Assembly (NCBI GenBank): GCA_035513275.1 | Contig: DATKCJ010000131.1 | Span: forward strand, 1-19,634 | Source: DATKCJ01 sp035513275 | GTDB lineage: Bacteria > Verrucomicrobiota > Verrucomicrobiia > Opitutales > Opitutaceae | DNA length: 19,634 bases | Direction: 5' to 3' | Shown: positions 5,135-13,227 of the stretch, in pieces | Layout of the letters: every line of letters starts with the position of its first letter | Numbering within the stretch: position 1 is the stretch's first letter | The notes under the pieces: model-generated | Told to the model about the DNA's origin: nothing | The model's input: the letters and a program-made list of their open reading frames with translations, nothing else | Databases searched by the model: none | Program-made: the position numbers and the translations under genes

Positions 5135-8026
5135 CTAGCGCGATGCCGGGCCCGGGGAGATTCGATCGATCCGATAGAGCGTCACCGTGCTGCTGACTTC
5201 GTTGGTCACGACAAGCAGCGGCACGCCAATCGGGCTGGCGCTGTTGTCGATGACCATGAGGCCTTCCGGCCCGACGTCGCCGCCGACTCCGAGCGCGGGC
5301 GTTGTAGCGGGGTCGCGGTTGTTGACGTAGGTGATGAAGCGCGGAGCGGCCGGCTCGCTCACATCGAAGACCATGACGCCGCCGATCCGCTCGAGACCGA
5401 CGAACGCGTAGTGCGCCGGGCCGATCTTGTGCACGGCGACGGCTTCGGGCTCGGGGCCCTTGTCGTCGCTGCGGTCGTCGCGCGTGATGTTTGTGTGGCC
5501 GGCATTGAAGATCGCCCCGAAGACGGGGTCGGCGGCGATGATCTGCTCAATGGCATCGCCACTGTCGAAGACGAGTGCGCCGTTTTCATCCCAGATCGAG
5601 AACGAACGTCCTCCGAACGAGTAGAGCTCGTCGAAGTCGCCGTCGCCATCAATGTCGCCGAGGCTGCTGGTGACCTTCAGGCGGCCGATGTTCTGGTCGC
5701 GCCGCAGCGTGGCGCGGAGGGGAAAGGCTGTCGGATCCAGCGTGAGGTCCTTCACGCGCTCCTCTTCGCTGTAGCCGTCGTAGTCGCGCGTGTCGCCCTC
5801 GTTGGCGGTGATCAGGTAGGTCTTCCCGCCGACGCTGAACGAGTCGATCGCGTCGGGCAGGTAGAAACCCTTCACCGGCCACGGGCGGATGTTGACGACG
5901 CCGTCGCGGTCGCTGGCGTCGAGGCTGTTCGACTCCATGTCGATGAGGCCGAGCGTCACGGGCTCGGGCGTGTAGCCGTCGGCAAGCGTGAATGTGCCGG
6001 TCGTGTTGTCGATTACGATGCCGGCGACCTGGAAATCGTTGTCGTTGATCACGGCGAGCGTGAATGGATCGATCGCCGCGAGTCCCTCGACTTTCTGCAC
6101 GGCGTTGTAGCCGGCTGCGTTGAGGTCGACCTGGAGCTGCTTGTAGATCGGCGTGATGCTGTTCCCGAGCATCTCGACCGTCGTGAGTTGATCGACCGTC
6201 CTGCCGGTCGCACCGATGATGCCGCTCATCGCGGAGACGTCGGTCGCACCGATGAGATTGAAGCGGTAGATCTTCTTCTCGATGACCGCGGGATCGTCGT
6301 CGATCACCGAGTCGTCGTCGCGCTCGATGACGAAGAACTCGCCGTTGCCGAGCGAGACCATGTCGCCGATCTTGTCGGCGCGCGTATTGTCGCCGCCGCC
6401 GAGGGCGGCGTTGTCCATGACGTAGATGAACTGCTTCGTCGCCTTCGACACTGGATCGAATTCCACGAGGCGGACGTTCTGGAGCCCGTTAAGGGTGGAG
6501 TTGCCGGTAGAGGCGGGGTTGCGCGCCGGGCTCTGCACAAACGCGTAGATCTTGCCGCCGCTCATCGCGATGGCTTCGAATCCGCGGTTCTGCCGGCGCT
6601 GCGCGATCACGGACGGCAGCACCTCGGTGCCGAATGCGCCGGGAGCGAGTCCTGCGGCGGCGCCCGCGCCGATCGGCACGAATCGCTCAATCAACACGCC
6701 GGACGACGTGAAGTGGTAGAGCGCGGGACGATATTCGTCGCACATCCAGAACGATCCGTCGGCCGGATCGACCACGATGCCTTCGAAGTCGCCGCCGAGC
6801 GGATCGAATGGCGTCTGGACTCCGAAGAGATCGACTCCGATCTCGTCGTTGTGCGGCGAGTTTGCCGTGCCTGCGGGCACCTGAAGATTCGGGAGGCCGG
6901 TGATCGGCGTCACGCCGTCGGAGCGCTTGAGCGAGATGCGCTGCGTGATCGCGATCGCGCCGGTGGAGCGGTCGAGTTCGAAGCGCACAACTTCGGGTGA
7001 AAAGCCGGGAAGGAGAAACGGCCGCAGCGGGCCCGTCGGCTCGCCGTTGGGGCCGCGGTCGGTGTGCGTGATGAACTTGTAGCGACCGTTCGCCGGGTCG
7101 ATGCCCTCGAACGCGAGTCCGGAAAATCCGCCGAGTCGGATCTGCTGGCCACCCACCGTCGTGCCGATCGACGGCAGGATGGCGGGATCGAAGATGAAGT
7201 TCTCGCTGATCGCGTCGACGTGCGAGTGGTCTTTGTAGCCGAGGCCGTGAATGGCCGTCACCGTGGCCGAGGGGATGTCGATCACTGCGATCGCGTTCGC
7301 CTCCTGGATCGTGACATAGGCCGTGCGCGAGTCGTGCGAGACGGTGATGTATTCGGGCTCGAAGTTCTGCGCAGCGTTCGCGTTGGGGCCGAAGATGCGC
7401 ACGGACGGATCGAGTGTCGCGTCGTTAAATGCCGTGAACGTCGCGGTGCGCACGTCGGACTGCTTCAGGTGCTTCGCCGAAGCGGGCATGCGGATGATGC
7501 TCACCGAGCCTTCAGGGTCGATTTCGTAGTCGTCGTCGGGCTCACCCTCGTTCGCGGTCAGCACATACTGGCCGTTGTGTGTGAACTTGATCATGTCGGG
7601 AAGCGCGCCGACCCAGACCGACGCGAGATGATTCCCGTCGGTATCGAAGAACACCGCCTTGCCAGGATCGGTCTTCGGCGTGGCCTGCACGGCGACCGCG
7701 ACGATGCCGCGGTTCACATCGACACTGTTGGGCGGGCCGCCGAAGGGCGCGCAGTCGATCGAGAAGAGTTTCACCGGCGCCGACGGGTCGCGGATGTCGA
7801 GCACGTCGACGACACTCTGCGCGCCATTGACGACGAAAAGACGCTGCGTGCGTGGATCGTGCGCAGCGATCTCGGCGCCGCTGACATCATCGCTGAAAAT
7901 GCCGGCCGCGTGCGTGCCGAGCTTGGTGACTTGGATCGATTCGTGATCCGTGGATTTGGCGAAGGCTGTGCCGGCGATCAATCCGGCAGCCGCGGTTGCA
8001 ATCAGGGCGAGGCGAAGTGGCTTCAT
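5135..8026 (-). CDS. Exported choice-of-anchor-I protein with inserted phytase-like esterase domain
   Basis: This 963-residue exported protein has a signal peptide (1-23, cut near AFA/KS). A beta-propeller-like choice-of-anchor-I region covers about 30-285, is interrupted by an esterase-like phytase domain (about 285-690; FSGLAFEGIDP, THTDRGPNGEP, DFEGIVVDPADGSFWMCDEY), and resumes at about 690-955. The hallmark TANEGE/TANEGD motif occurs in both outer parts (157-162, 740-745), the second as ANEGDTRDYDGYSEEERV, which supports one split domain. An acidic, calcium-site-like loop DIDGDGDFDE lies at 791-800. No C-terminal sorting signal is visible, so it is likely periplasmic or secreted. The phytase-like family is named for an activity, but substrate here is unknown. 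Two operator-like palindromes lie 120-190 bp upstream of the start. Confidence 0.88.
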   Translation of the reverse strand: MKPLRLALIATAAAGLIAGTAFAKSTDHESIQVTKLGTHAAGIFSDDVSGAEIAAHDPRTQRLFVVNGAQSVVDVLDIRDPSAPVKLFSIDCAPFGGPPNSVDVNRGIVAVAVQATPKTDPGKAVFFDTDGNHLASVWVGALPDMIKFTHNGQYVLTANEGEPDDDYEIDPEGSVSIIRMPASAKHLKQSDVRTATFTAFNDATLDPSVRIFGPNANAAQNFEPEYITVSHDSRTAYVTIQEANAIAVIDIPSATVTAIHGLGYKDHSHVDAISENFIFDPAILPSIGTTVGGQQIRLGGFSGLAFEGIDPANGRYKFITHTDRGPNGEPTGPLRPFLLPGFSPEVVRFELDRSTGAIAITQRISLKRSDGVTPITGLPNLQVPAGTANSPHNDEIGVDLFGVQTPFDPLGGDFEGIVVDPADGSFWMCDEYRPALYHFTSSGVLIERFVPIGAGAAAGLAPGAFGTEVLPSVIAQRRQNRGFEAIAMSGGKIYAFVQSPARNPASTGNSTLNGLQNVRLVEFDPVSKATKQFIYVMDNAALGGGDNTRADKIGDMVSLGNGEFFVIERDDDSVIDDDPAVIEKKIYRFNLIGATDVSAMSGIIGATGRTVDQLTTVEMLGNSITPIYKQLQVDLNAAGYNAVQKVEGLAAIDPFTLAVINDNDFQVAGIVIDNTTGTFTLADGYTPEPVTLGLIDMESNSLDASDRDGVVNIRPWPVKGFYLPDAIDSFSVGGKTYLITANEGDTRDYDGYSEEERVKDLTLDPTAFPLRATLRRDQNIGRLKVTSSLGDIDGDGDFDELYSFGGRSFSIWDENGALVFDSGDAIEQIIAADPVFGAIFNAGHTNITRDDRSDDKGPEPEAVAVHKIGPAHYAFVGLERIGGVMVFDVSEPAAPRFITYVNNRDPATTPALGVGGDVGPEGLMVIDNSASPIGVPLLVVTNEVSSTVTLYRIDRISPGPASR

Positions 8027-8097
8027 GGGAGAGATACAAGCTCCCGACCGCCTCCGCGAACTCCAAGGCGAATCACCTGCAGTCGTGTGAAATTCAG

Positions 8098-8121
8098 GTT
8101 ACGCGGAAACATTCCTGTAAC
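8098..8121. promoter_or_regulatory. Weak dyad GTTAC-GGAA...TTCC-GTAAC
   Basis: GTTAC (8098-8102) and GTAAC (8117-8121) face each other, with GGAA and TTCC between them. This lies about 75-95 bp upstream of the phytase-like gene, closer to it than the two perfect palindromes. It could be part of the promoter or a further binding site. It is imperfect and may be chance. Confidence 0.25.
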
Positions 8122-8146
8122 ACACGGTCATCCAACTCCGGCTCAC

Positions 8147-8167
8147 TTGTAACGTAATACGTTACAA
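8147..8167. promoter_or_regulatory. Operator-like palindrome, copy 1
   Basis: Ten-base arms TTGTAACGTA and TACGTTACAA flank a single A, a perfect odd dyad of 21 bp. Copy 2 lies 46 bp away, centre to centre, with the same sequence. Such exact, AT-rich dyads in a GC-rich gap are typical targets of dimeric helix-turn-helix regulators (TetR, GntR or LacI types). It sits about 120 bp upstream of the phytase-like gene on the minus strand, and about 80 bp past the end of the MFS gene. Confidence 0.7.
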
Positions 8168-8191
8168 ACTCCACGACGCTCCCCTGTCTGG

Positions 8192-8214
8192 TTTGTAACG
8201 TAATACGTTACAAA
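8192..8214. promoter_or_regulatory. Operator-like palindrome, copy 2
   Basis: The same dyad as copy 1, extended to 11-base arms TTTGTAACGTA and TACGTTACAAA around a central A. The shared block also includes ACT after each copy. Two identical copies at one promoter suggest cooperative binding. No regulator gene is next to it, so the protein is unknown. A terminator role for the MFS gene is less likely, since there is no T-run. Confidence 0.7.
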
Positions 8215-8246
8215 CTTGCGGAGCCTCGCGGCGCGCGCCCGGGAAC

Positions 8247-9485
8247 TCAGGCTTGCGCCTGCGTGGCGGCGCGCGCGGTCGCGCGATTGAAGCTCCGCAC
8301 AGCGAGCGCGACTGCGATCGCGAGCAACACCGCGCTCTCGAAGAACGGAAGCCCCGGGATGTGGATCGTGTTCGCCGGATCGATCGCCCAGCCGAAGCTC
8401 AACGCCGCGATCGGCGGGCCCACGATACCGGCCACGCTCATCAGGCTGGCGAATGCACCTTGCAGCGAACCCTGCTCGTCGGGCGGCACGTGCCGTGTGA
8501 TGTAGGATTGCAGCGCCGGACCGCCGATGCCCGCTATTGAGGCGAACACGAGGATCGCGTAGATCATCCAGCCATGCGTCGCGAACCCGTAGGCAGTCAT
8601 CGCTACGATCGCCACGCAGCCCGCGAGCACAAAGCCGCGGCGTTCGCCGATCCGGCCGATGATGGGCTTCACAAGGCCGGCCTGCACGACGATCGATGTC
8701 GCTCCGGCCACGGCGAGCGATGCGCCGACCTCAAGCGTCGTCCATCCGAAACGAAAGCCCATGAAGAGCACCCAGACAGAGTGCGTCATCATCTGCGCGA
8801 CCGACATGATGAAGTGCGCCCCGGCGAGTCCGAACACCGCGGGGAAACGCCGCAACGCGAGCAGTGTGCCGACGGGATTCGCGCGACTCCACTTGAACTC
8901 GCGCCGGTTCTCCGGTGTGAGCGACTCGGGCAGCACGAACACCCCGTAGAGGCAGTTCAACGCTGCGAGCCCCGCCGCCGCCCAGAACGGCACGCGCAAA
9001 CCGAACTCGCCGAGCAGTCCGCCGAACGCCGGCCCGAGGATGAACCCAAGCCCGAATGCCGCCCCCACCATCCCGAACGCCTTTGCGCGATCCTCCGGCG
9101 GTGTGACGTCTGCCACGTACGCGTTTGTCGTGGCGAGGATTCCCGCGGTCAGCCCCGCGACTGCACGCGCGACAAACAGCCAGGCAAGCGTCGGCGCGAG
9201 CGCCATCACCACGTAGTCGACCGCAGAGCCGGCGAGCGAGATGAGGATCACGCGGCGCCGGCCGAAGCGATCCGAGAGCGCACCGAGGATCGGCGACCCG
9301 AGAAACTGCATCATCGCAAAAATGCCGACGAGCCAGCCGTAGACGTGCGAAGCCTGCGCGACGTCGCCGCCCTCGAACTCCGTCACCAATCCCGGCAGCA
9401 CCGGCAGGATCAACCCGATCCCCATGATCGCGATCACGAGCGTGATGAAGATGAAGATCGCAGCAGGCTTGCGAGAGGTCGCCAT
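8247..9485 (-). CDS. MFS transporter, TetA/drug-exporter type
   Basis: This 412-residue inner-membrane protein has about 12 hydrophobic helices. The signature loop between helices 2 and 3 is GALSDRFGRRRVILIS (MFS motif A). Motif C, an antiporter mark, is GLGFILGPAFGG between helices 4 and 5. The N-terminal helix GLILPVLPGLV and the later VPPDEQGSLQGAFASL are typical of the tetracycline-exporter (TCR/TetA) branch. It most likely exports a drug or metabolite in exchange for protons. Its specificity cannot be read from sequence and resistance to tetracycline should not be assumed. It starts 158 bp after the ThuA-like gene, same strand. No tetR-like partner is adjacent and no Shine-Dalgarno is clear. 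Confidence 0.92.
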   Translation of the reverse strand: MATSRKPAAIFIFITLVIAIMGIGLILPVLPGLVTEFEGGDVAQASHVYGWLVGIFAMMQFLGSPILGALSDRFGRRRVILISLAGSAVDYVVMALAPTLAWLFVARAVAGLTAGILATTNAYVADVTPPEDRAKAFGMVGAAFGLGFILGPAFGGLLGEFGLRVPFWAAAGLAALNCLYGVFVLPESLTPENRREFKWSRANPVGTLLALRRFPAVFGLAGAHFIMSVAQMMTHSVWVLFMGFRFGWTTLEVGASLAVAGATSIVVQAGLVKPIIGRIGERRGFVLAGCVAIVAMTAYGFATHGWMIYAILVFASIAGIGGPALQSYITRHVPPDEQGSLQGAFASLMSVAGIVGPPIAALSFGWAIDPANTIHIPGLPFFESAVLLAIAVALAVRSFNRATARAATQAQA

Positions 9486-9643
9486 GTTCGCCGCCAGAGA
9501 ATCGCGATCGCCCGCGTGCTTGCGAGCGCGATGTGACGAACGGAAGCAAACTCACCGCGGAGAACGCGAAAACACGCAGAGGTCCCTGAACTGGAGGAGC
9601 GGCTTTACACCGCGACTCTAAGAGTGCCGACCAAGATCCCGTG

Positions 9644-10297
9644 TTACCGCGCCGCCCAAGCAATGCCGCGGAGCGTGAGTTCGAGCTGCGCAGGAACATC
9701 GCGGAATTCGCGGGCCTGGTGTCCGAGCGCCGAGAAGAACACACGGCCGGCACCGTGGCGCTTTTTCCACACGACGGGCATCACGACGCCGTTGGTCCAC
9801 GGAGCGCTCACGCTTTGGAGAACCGTCGTCGCCAGCACTTCATTCGCGGGATCGACGAGCATGAGATATTGCTCCGTGTTGACGTCGAAGTCCTCGATGC
9901 CCGCGAGGATCGGATCGGCGCGGCCCGCTGCGGTGATGTTTACGCGGTAGGGTCTCACGTTGTCGGGATGCGCAGCCCAGATCCCGCCGACCATCCATTG
10001 GTAGCTGATCGCGCCTCGAAACGCGTCACCCATGCCGCCATGAAATCCCCCGAGGCCCGTGCCAGCGGTGATGGCGTCGACGAGATTCGTCTCCTGCTCC
10101 TTCGTGATCGTGCCCATCGTCCAGAGCGGGAAGATCAGGTCGAACGATGCGAGTCGCGCAGCGTCGTCGAGGCACGAGAGCGAGTCGCGCGACTCGACCG
10201 CGAAGCCGCGAGCGCCGAGCTCGCGCGCAAAGAGTTCTGCGCATTCTGCCGGCTCGTGGCCGGGCCAGCCGCCGTGGAACAGGAGGATGGATTTCAT
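9644..10297 (-). CDS. ThuA-domain protein
   Basis: This 217-residue protein has the ThuA-like class I glutamine amidotransferase-like fold, seen in trehalose utilisation proteins. Typical signs are the N-terminal strand KSILLFHGGWPGHE, the GLGGFHGGMGDAFRG block (residues about 81-95, a ThuA hallmark), the NTEQYLML segment, and the end motif PVVWKKRHGAGRVFFSALGHQ. No signal peptide is visible. Gfo/Idh/MocA-type oxidoreductases often sit next to ThuA genes, and one is located just upstream here, so a role in handling a sugar or sugar derivative is a fair guess. The two are separated by a REP-like element. The reaction is unproven for most members. Confidence 0.88.
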   Translation of the reverse strand: MKSILLFHGGWPGHEPAECAELFARELGARGFAVESRDSLSCLDDAARLASFDLIFPLWTMGTITKEQETNLVDAITAGTGLGGFHGGMGDAFRGAISYQWMVGGIWAAHPDNVRPYRVNITAAGRADPILAGIEDFDVNTEQYLMLVDPANEVLATTVLQSVSAPWTNGVVMPVVWKKRHGAGRVFFSALGHQAREFRDVPAQLELTLRGIAWAAR

Positions 10298-10316
10298 AAC
10301 GTGGGTGTGACTGAGG

Positions 10317-10442
10317 GTAGCCCGCGACCTCCCGCCGTCGCCAAGGCTATGGCGGGCACGCCGGGCGCGGATTTTAGATGCAACGCGCCTTTCGCCAATG
10401 AGAGCGTTCGAAAGGCACCCGTCCTCGGAGAGGCCGGGCTAC
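10317..10442. repeat. Composite REP-like element (GTAGCCCG...CGGGCTAC)
   Basis: GTAGCCCG at 10317-10324 is mirrored by CGGGCTAC at 10435-10442. The right end is a hairpin, CCCGTCCTC, loop GGA, GAGGCCGGG (one mismatch), followed at once by CTAC. The left end GTAGCCCGCGACCTC starts the same way but is then broken by another hairpin (CCCGCC...GGCGGG, 10336-10361). A third hairpin, GCCTTTCG/CGAAAGGC, lies at 10387-10416. It fills the gap between the Gfo/Idh/MocA and ThuA genes and looks like a nested insertion. Confidence 0.6.
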
Positions 10443-10456
10443 CTAAGCATGCTGCC

Positions 10457-11593
10457 TCACGCATCCAGTTCATCGGGTGCGAGCGGGCCGGGAAGGGCGG
10501 CGGGTTGTTTGCAGGTGGTCGTGAGTTCGACGCGGCGGGCTGTCGCGCCCGAGCGATCCGAGGCTTCCATGATTTCGAGGACGTGCAGCGCGAGTTCGCC
10601 CGACGCGCGGTGCGGGCGCCCGGGGCGAAGGATGGAATATGCCATGTCCGCGACGCCGCTGCCGCGGCCCCGATCGATCGTGTGCGTGTGCGGCATGCGT
10701 TGGCTCTCCTGCTTTCGAAGCGCCCAGTGCGTCGTGTCGCCGTCGAAGCGATTCGGGTCGGGCACCTCGAGCGTGCCCTTGTCGCCGAAAAGCGCGATGC
10801 GCGGTAGCGCAGGGCCCGGATGCGCGTCGAAGCTCATGACGAGCGTGGCGATCGCGCCGGAAGCGAACTCGACGGTCGCCGAATAGTGCGTGGGCACCTC
10901 GACCTTCATCATCTGGCCTGCGAGCGGGTCACTGAGTATCGGGCGCTCGTCGAACGCGCGGCCCGTCACTGCGGTCACTGCGCGCGCGGCTCCGAAAAAG
11001 TTCACGAGTGCCGTGATGTAGTAGGGCCCCATGTCGAACATCGGGCCGCCGCCGCGCTTGTAATAGAACTCGGGGCTGGGGTGCCAGCTCTCGTGACCGG
11101 CAGATTGGAAGAACGCCATCGCGCTGAGCGGCCGACCGATTATGCCGCGGTCGACGGCGTCGCGCGCGGTCTGCTGGCCGCCGCCGAGAAACGTGTCGGG
11201 CGCGCAGCCGACGAGCAACCCGCGCTCCTGCGCGAGCGAGGCAACGGCACTTCCGTCGGCCATGTTCAGTGCAAACGGCTTCTCGCAGTAGACGTGCTTG
11301 CCCGCGATCAGCGCGTCGCGGTTCACCTGCGCGTGCGCTGCGGGAATCGTGAGGTTGACGACGAGATCAATGTCGGGCGCGGCGAGCAGCCCCTCGACAG
11401 TCTCGGCGCGCACGCCGCGCTCGGTGGCTTTTGCACGGGCGCGGTCGGCATCGAGATCGGCGCACGCGACCACGTCGAGGACGGTGTAGCGGCGAAGGCC
11501 GTCGAAATACTGGTCGCTGATCTTGCCACATCCGATGATGCCGATGCGGATCTTGCGCGGGGTCTCGTGAGTTGTTGCGGAGCGAGGATTCAT
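10457..11593 (-). CDS. Gfo/Idh/MocA-family oxidoreductase
   Basis: This 378-residue NAD(P)-dependent dehydrogenase acts on a sugar or cyclitol-like substrate in the cytoplasm. The Rossmann glycine motif is GIIGCGKIS (18-26). The catalytic lysine motif EKP lies at 104-106 in HVYCEKPFALN. The C-terminal half shows GGGPMFDMGPYY (181-192), typical of the family. The start at 11593 (ATG) is chosen over an upstream TTG at 11626 because only the ATG is near the fold start; there is no Shine-Dalgarno. It lies upstream of the ThuA-like gene on the same strand, 159 bp apart. The substrate is unknown. It is divergent from the histidine kinase gene. Confidence 0.92.
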   Translation of the reverse strand: MNPRSATTHETPRKIRIGIIGCGKISDQYFDGLRRYTVLDVVACADLDADRARAKATERGVRAETVEGLLAAPDIDLVVNLTIPAAHAQVNRDALIAGKHVYCEKPFALNMADGSAVASLAQERGLLVGCAPDTFLGGGQQTARDAVDRGIIGRPLSAMAFFQSAGHESWHPSPEFYYKRGGGPMFDMGPYYITALVNFFGAARAVTAVTGRAFDERPILSDPLAGQMMKVEVPTHYSATVEFASGAIATLVMSFDAHPGPALPRIALFGDKGTLEVPDPNRFDGDTTHWALRKQESQRMPHTHTIDRGRGSGVADMAYSILRPGRPHRASGELALHVLEIMEASDRSGATARRVELTTTCKQPAALPGPLAPDELDA

Positions 11594-11700
11594 GTTGGGT
11601 GGGGAATTAGCGTCGGACGCTCGCAAGAGACCGGGCTATTGAAAACGAATTCGCGCCGATTCCAAGAGTCTGCTGCACATCGGCCCCAACATTTCGCGTA

Positions 11701-11723
11701 AGAAAGCGGCGGGGCGCTTTTTT
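11701..11723 (+). terminator. Terminator-like hairpin upstream of the kinase gene
   Basis: AAAGCG, loop GCGGGG, CGCTTT is followed by TTT. The plus-strand reading is a short intrinsic-terminator form. It lies between divergent gene starts, about 80 bp before the kinase start, and no plus-strand gene ends upstream of it. It could be a leader attenuator, the end of a short unseen transcript, or chance. The stem is short (6 bp, more with wobble). Confidence 0.35.
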
Positions 11724-11801
11724 CATCAGACGGGCAAATAGTCCGCGCGCGAAATCCAGAACGAGATTGCGCGACCAGATAGCTGGGATAGCCTTTGGAC
11801 A

Positions 11802-13184
11802 TTGCAACTCTCGCGCTTGCTTGCACAGGCACGGAACCTGGCGTTTGAAGACGCCGGAGTGGAGGAAGCCTATCTCGAAGACCGCAGGGATCGTGATGCG
11901 CTGCAGACCCGGCGGGTGATGTTCGTGCTCAGCTTGATCGTGATTGTCGTCGTGTTGGCCGCAGCCGTCCTCAACGTCCGGCGCGGGACCGGGCCTTTCG
12001 CGCCGTGGATGCAGGTTCGGCTGCTTGTGTTGATTCCAGCCCTGCTACTGATCTGGTTACTGGCGGGAACGGATTTCGGGAAACGACACCTGCAGCTCGT
12101 GTTGGGCGTTGGAATGCCGTTTGCGCTGGGTGCATACGCGCTTGAGTGGTCGAGCGAGTGGGTGCCCACGATGCCCCTGCGTTCGCTATGGGCCGCTCCA
12201 CTTCTTGCGCTCTGGGCGTGCGCGATGGCCATGCCGATGGGCACAAATGCCGTGGCGAGCACGACGTTCGGAGTCGTAGTGATCACAATGGCGGGGATCG
12301 CCATGTATGTGCCTGGCCTCGATGGCCCGACGGTCGCGGTGGTCATCCTTATCTACGGACTGTCGGCCTACTGCATCATCCTCATCGCGAAGTGGCGGGA
12401 GATCGAGCACAGGGAGGCGTTCATCAACCGCAGGGAAAACCAGATCCTCGCGGAGGAACTCCGGAAGCGGAACGAGGCACTCACCCAGGTCAACGAGCTG
12501 CGCGACTCTTTTGTCGCCGGAGTGTTGCACGACATACGTTCGCCGCTCACCGCGATCTTCCTGTCGTCCTCGATGCTTCGCAACAGCGTGAAGACCTCCG
12601 AGAAGGAAGGGAATGAACTCATCGATGGGATCATGAACGCCGGCACGCACATCGACACGTTTGTGACGCGGTTCCTCGAGCAGCGCTCGCTCGACCGCGC
12701 CGACGCGCCGCCTGCGATCCTCGATGTGGCGCTTGACGAAGCGGTGGACAACGTCGTCACGCGCGCGCGGATCGCCGCCGTCACCAAGGGGCAGGAGCTT
12801 GTCGTCGAGTTCTTCCTGCCGCATGCGATCGTGCGGGTCGACGAACTCCTGCTCGACCGCGCGCTCAGCAACCTCTTGGACAATGCGATCAAGTATTCGC
12901 CGATCGACGGGCGCATTGTGCTCAGGATCGAGGACGACCCGATCGCTGAGGGAAGTGCGCGACTTGCGGTGACCGATCAAGGACCCGGAATCTCGGACGC
13001 GGAAAAGCTTCTGCTCTTCCAGCCTTACTCGCGGCTCGAGAAGCCGACCACGGGCGGCGAGCATTCCGTGGGCCTCGGTCTCTCGCTTGTAAAGAAGTGG
13101 GTCGAGGCGATGGGTGGAGCTGTCGGCTGCGACAGCGAACCCGGCCGCGGCGCCACATTTTGGTTCTCGGTCCCGCGGAAGTAG
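11802..13184 (+). CDS. Membrane sensor histidine kinase (orphan)
   Basis: This 460-residue kinase has six predicted membrane helices (about 39-59, 71-89, 97-114, 130-146, 151-172, 175-196) and no visible periplasmic sensor domain. A linker helix (198-235) leads to the phospho-accepting H-box HDIRSPLTAIFLSSSML (His243). The ATPase part shows the N-box NLLDNAIKYSP (357-367), G1 DQGPGI (392-397) and G2 GLGLSL (424-429). All key parts are present, so it should be active: it autophosphorylates on His243 and hands the phosphate to a response regulator. No response regulator gene is in the window, so it is an orphan. The start is a TTG at 11802; no earlier ATG exists and the first in-frame ATG (11919) would cut the first helix. 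Confidence 0.93.
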   Translation: MQLSRLLAQARNLAFEDAGVEEAYLEDRRDRDALQTRRVMFVLSLIVIVVVLAAAVLNVRRGTGPFAPWMQVRLLVLIPALLLIWLLAGTDFGKRHLQLVLGVGMPFALGAYALEWSSEWVPTMPLRSLWAAPLLALWACAMAMPMGTNAVASTTFGVVVITMAGIAMYVPGLDGPTVAVVILIYGLSAYCIILIAKWREIEHREAFINRRENQILAEELRKRNEALTQVNELRDSFVAGVLHDIRSPLTAIFLSSSMLRNSVKTSEKEGNELIDGIMNAGTHIDTFVTRFLEQRSLDRADAPPAILDVALDEAVDNVVTRARIAAVTKGQELVVEFFLPHAIVRVDELLLDRALSNLLDNAIKYSPIDGRIVLRIEDDPIAEGSARLAVTDQGPGISDAEKLLLFQPYSRLEKPTTGGEHSVGLGLSLVKKWVEAMGGAVGCDSEPGRGATFWFSVPRK

Positions 13185-13227
13185 TGGTGAGGCAGGATAG
13201 GGTTGCCCGCATTCTGATTTGCCGAAG

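Noticed and set aside
8104..8133. PhoB-box-like CTGTAAC-ACA-CGGTCAT before the phytase-like gene
   Set aside because: The half-site spacing is 10 rather than 11 bp and both halves are imperfect; it is too weak to claim phosphate control.
5411..8152. Long plus-strand open frames opposite the 963-residue gene
   Set aside because: They are antisense shadows in GC-rich sequence: Arg/Asp/Val-rich translations with no domain, while the minus-strand frame has a signal peptide and clear domains.
8247..9485. Calling the MFS gene a tetracycline-resistance determinant
   Set aside because: The branch is TetA-like, but many exporters share these motifs, and no tetR partner or other resistance context is present.
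9592..9625. GGAGGAGCGGCTTTACACCGCG stretch (in part) resembling a dispersed repeat
   Set aside because: No second copy in the window and only a short imperfect stem; it needs the whole genome to judge.
8574..9753. Long open frames on both strands over the MFS gene
   Set aside because: Their translations are rich in Arg, His and Glu or Ala with no membrane helices, and they overlap an unambiguous MFS gene.
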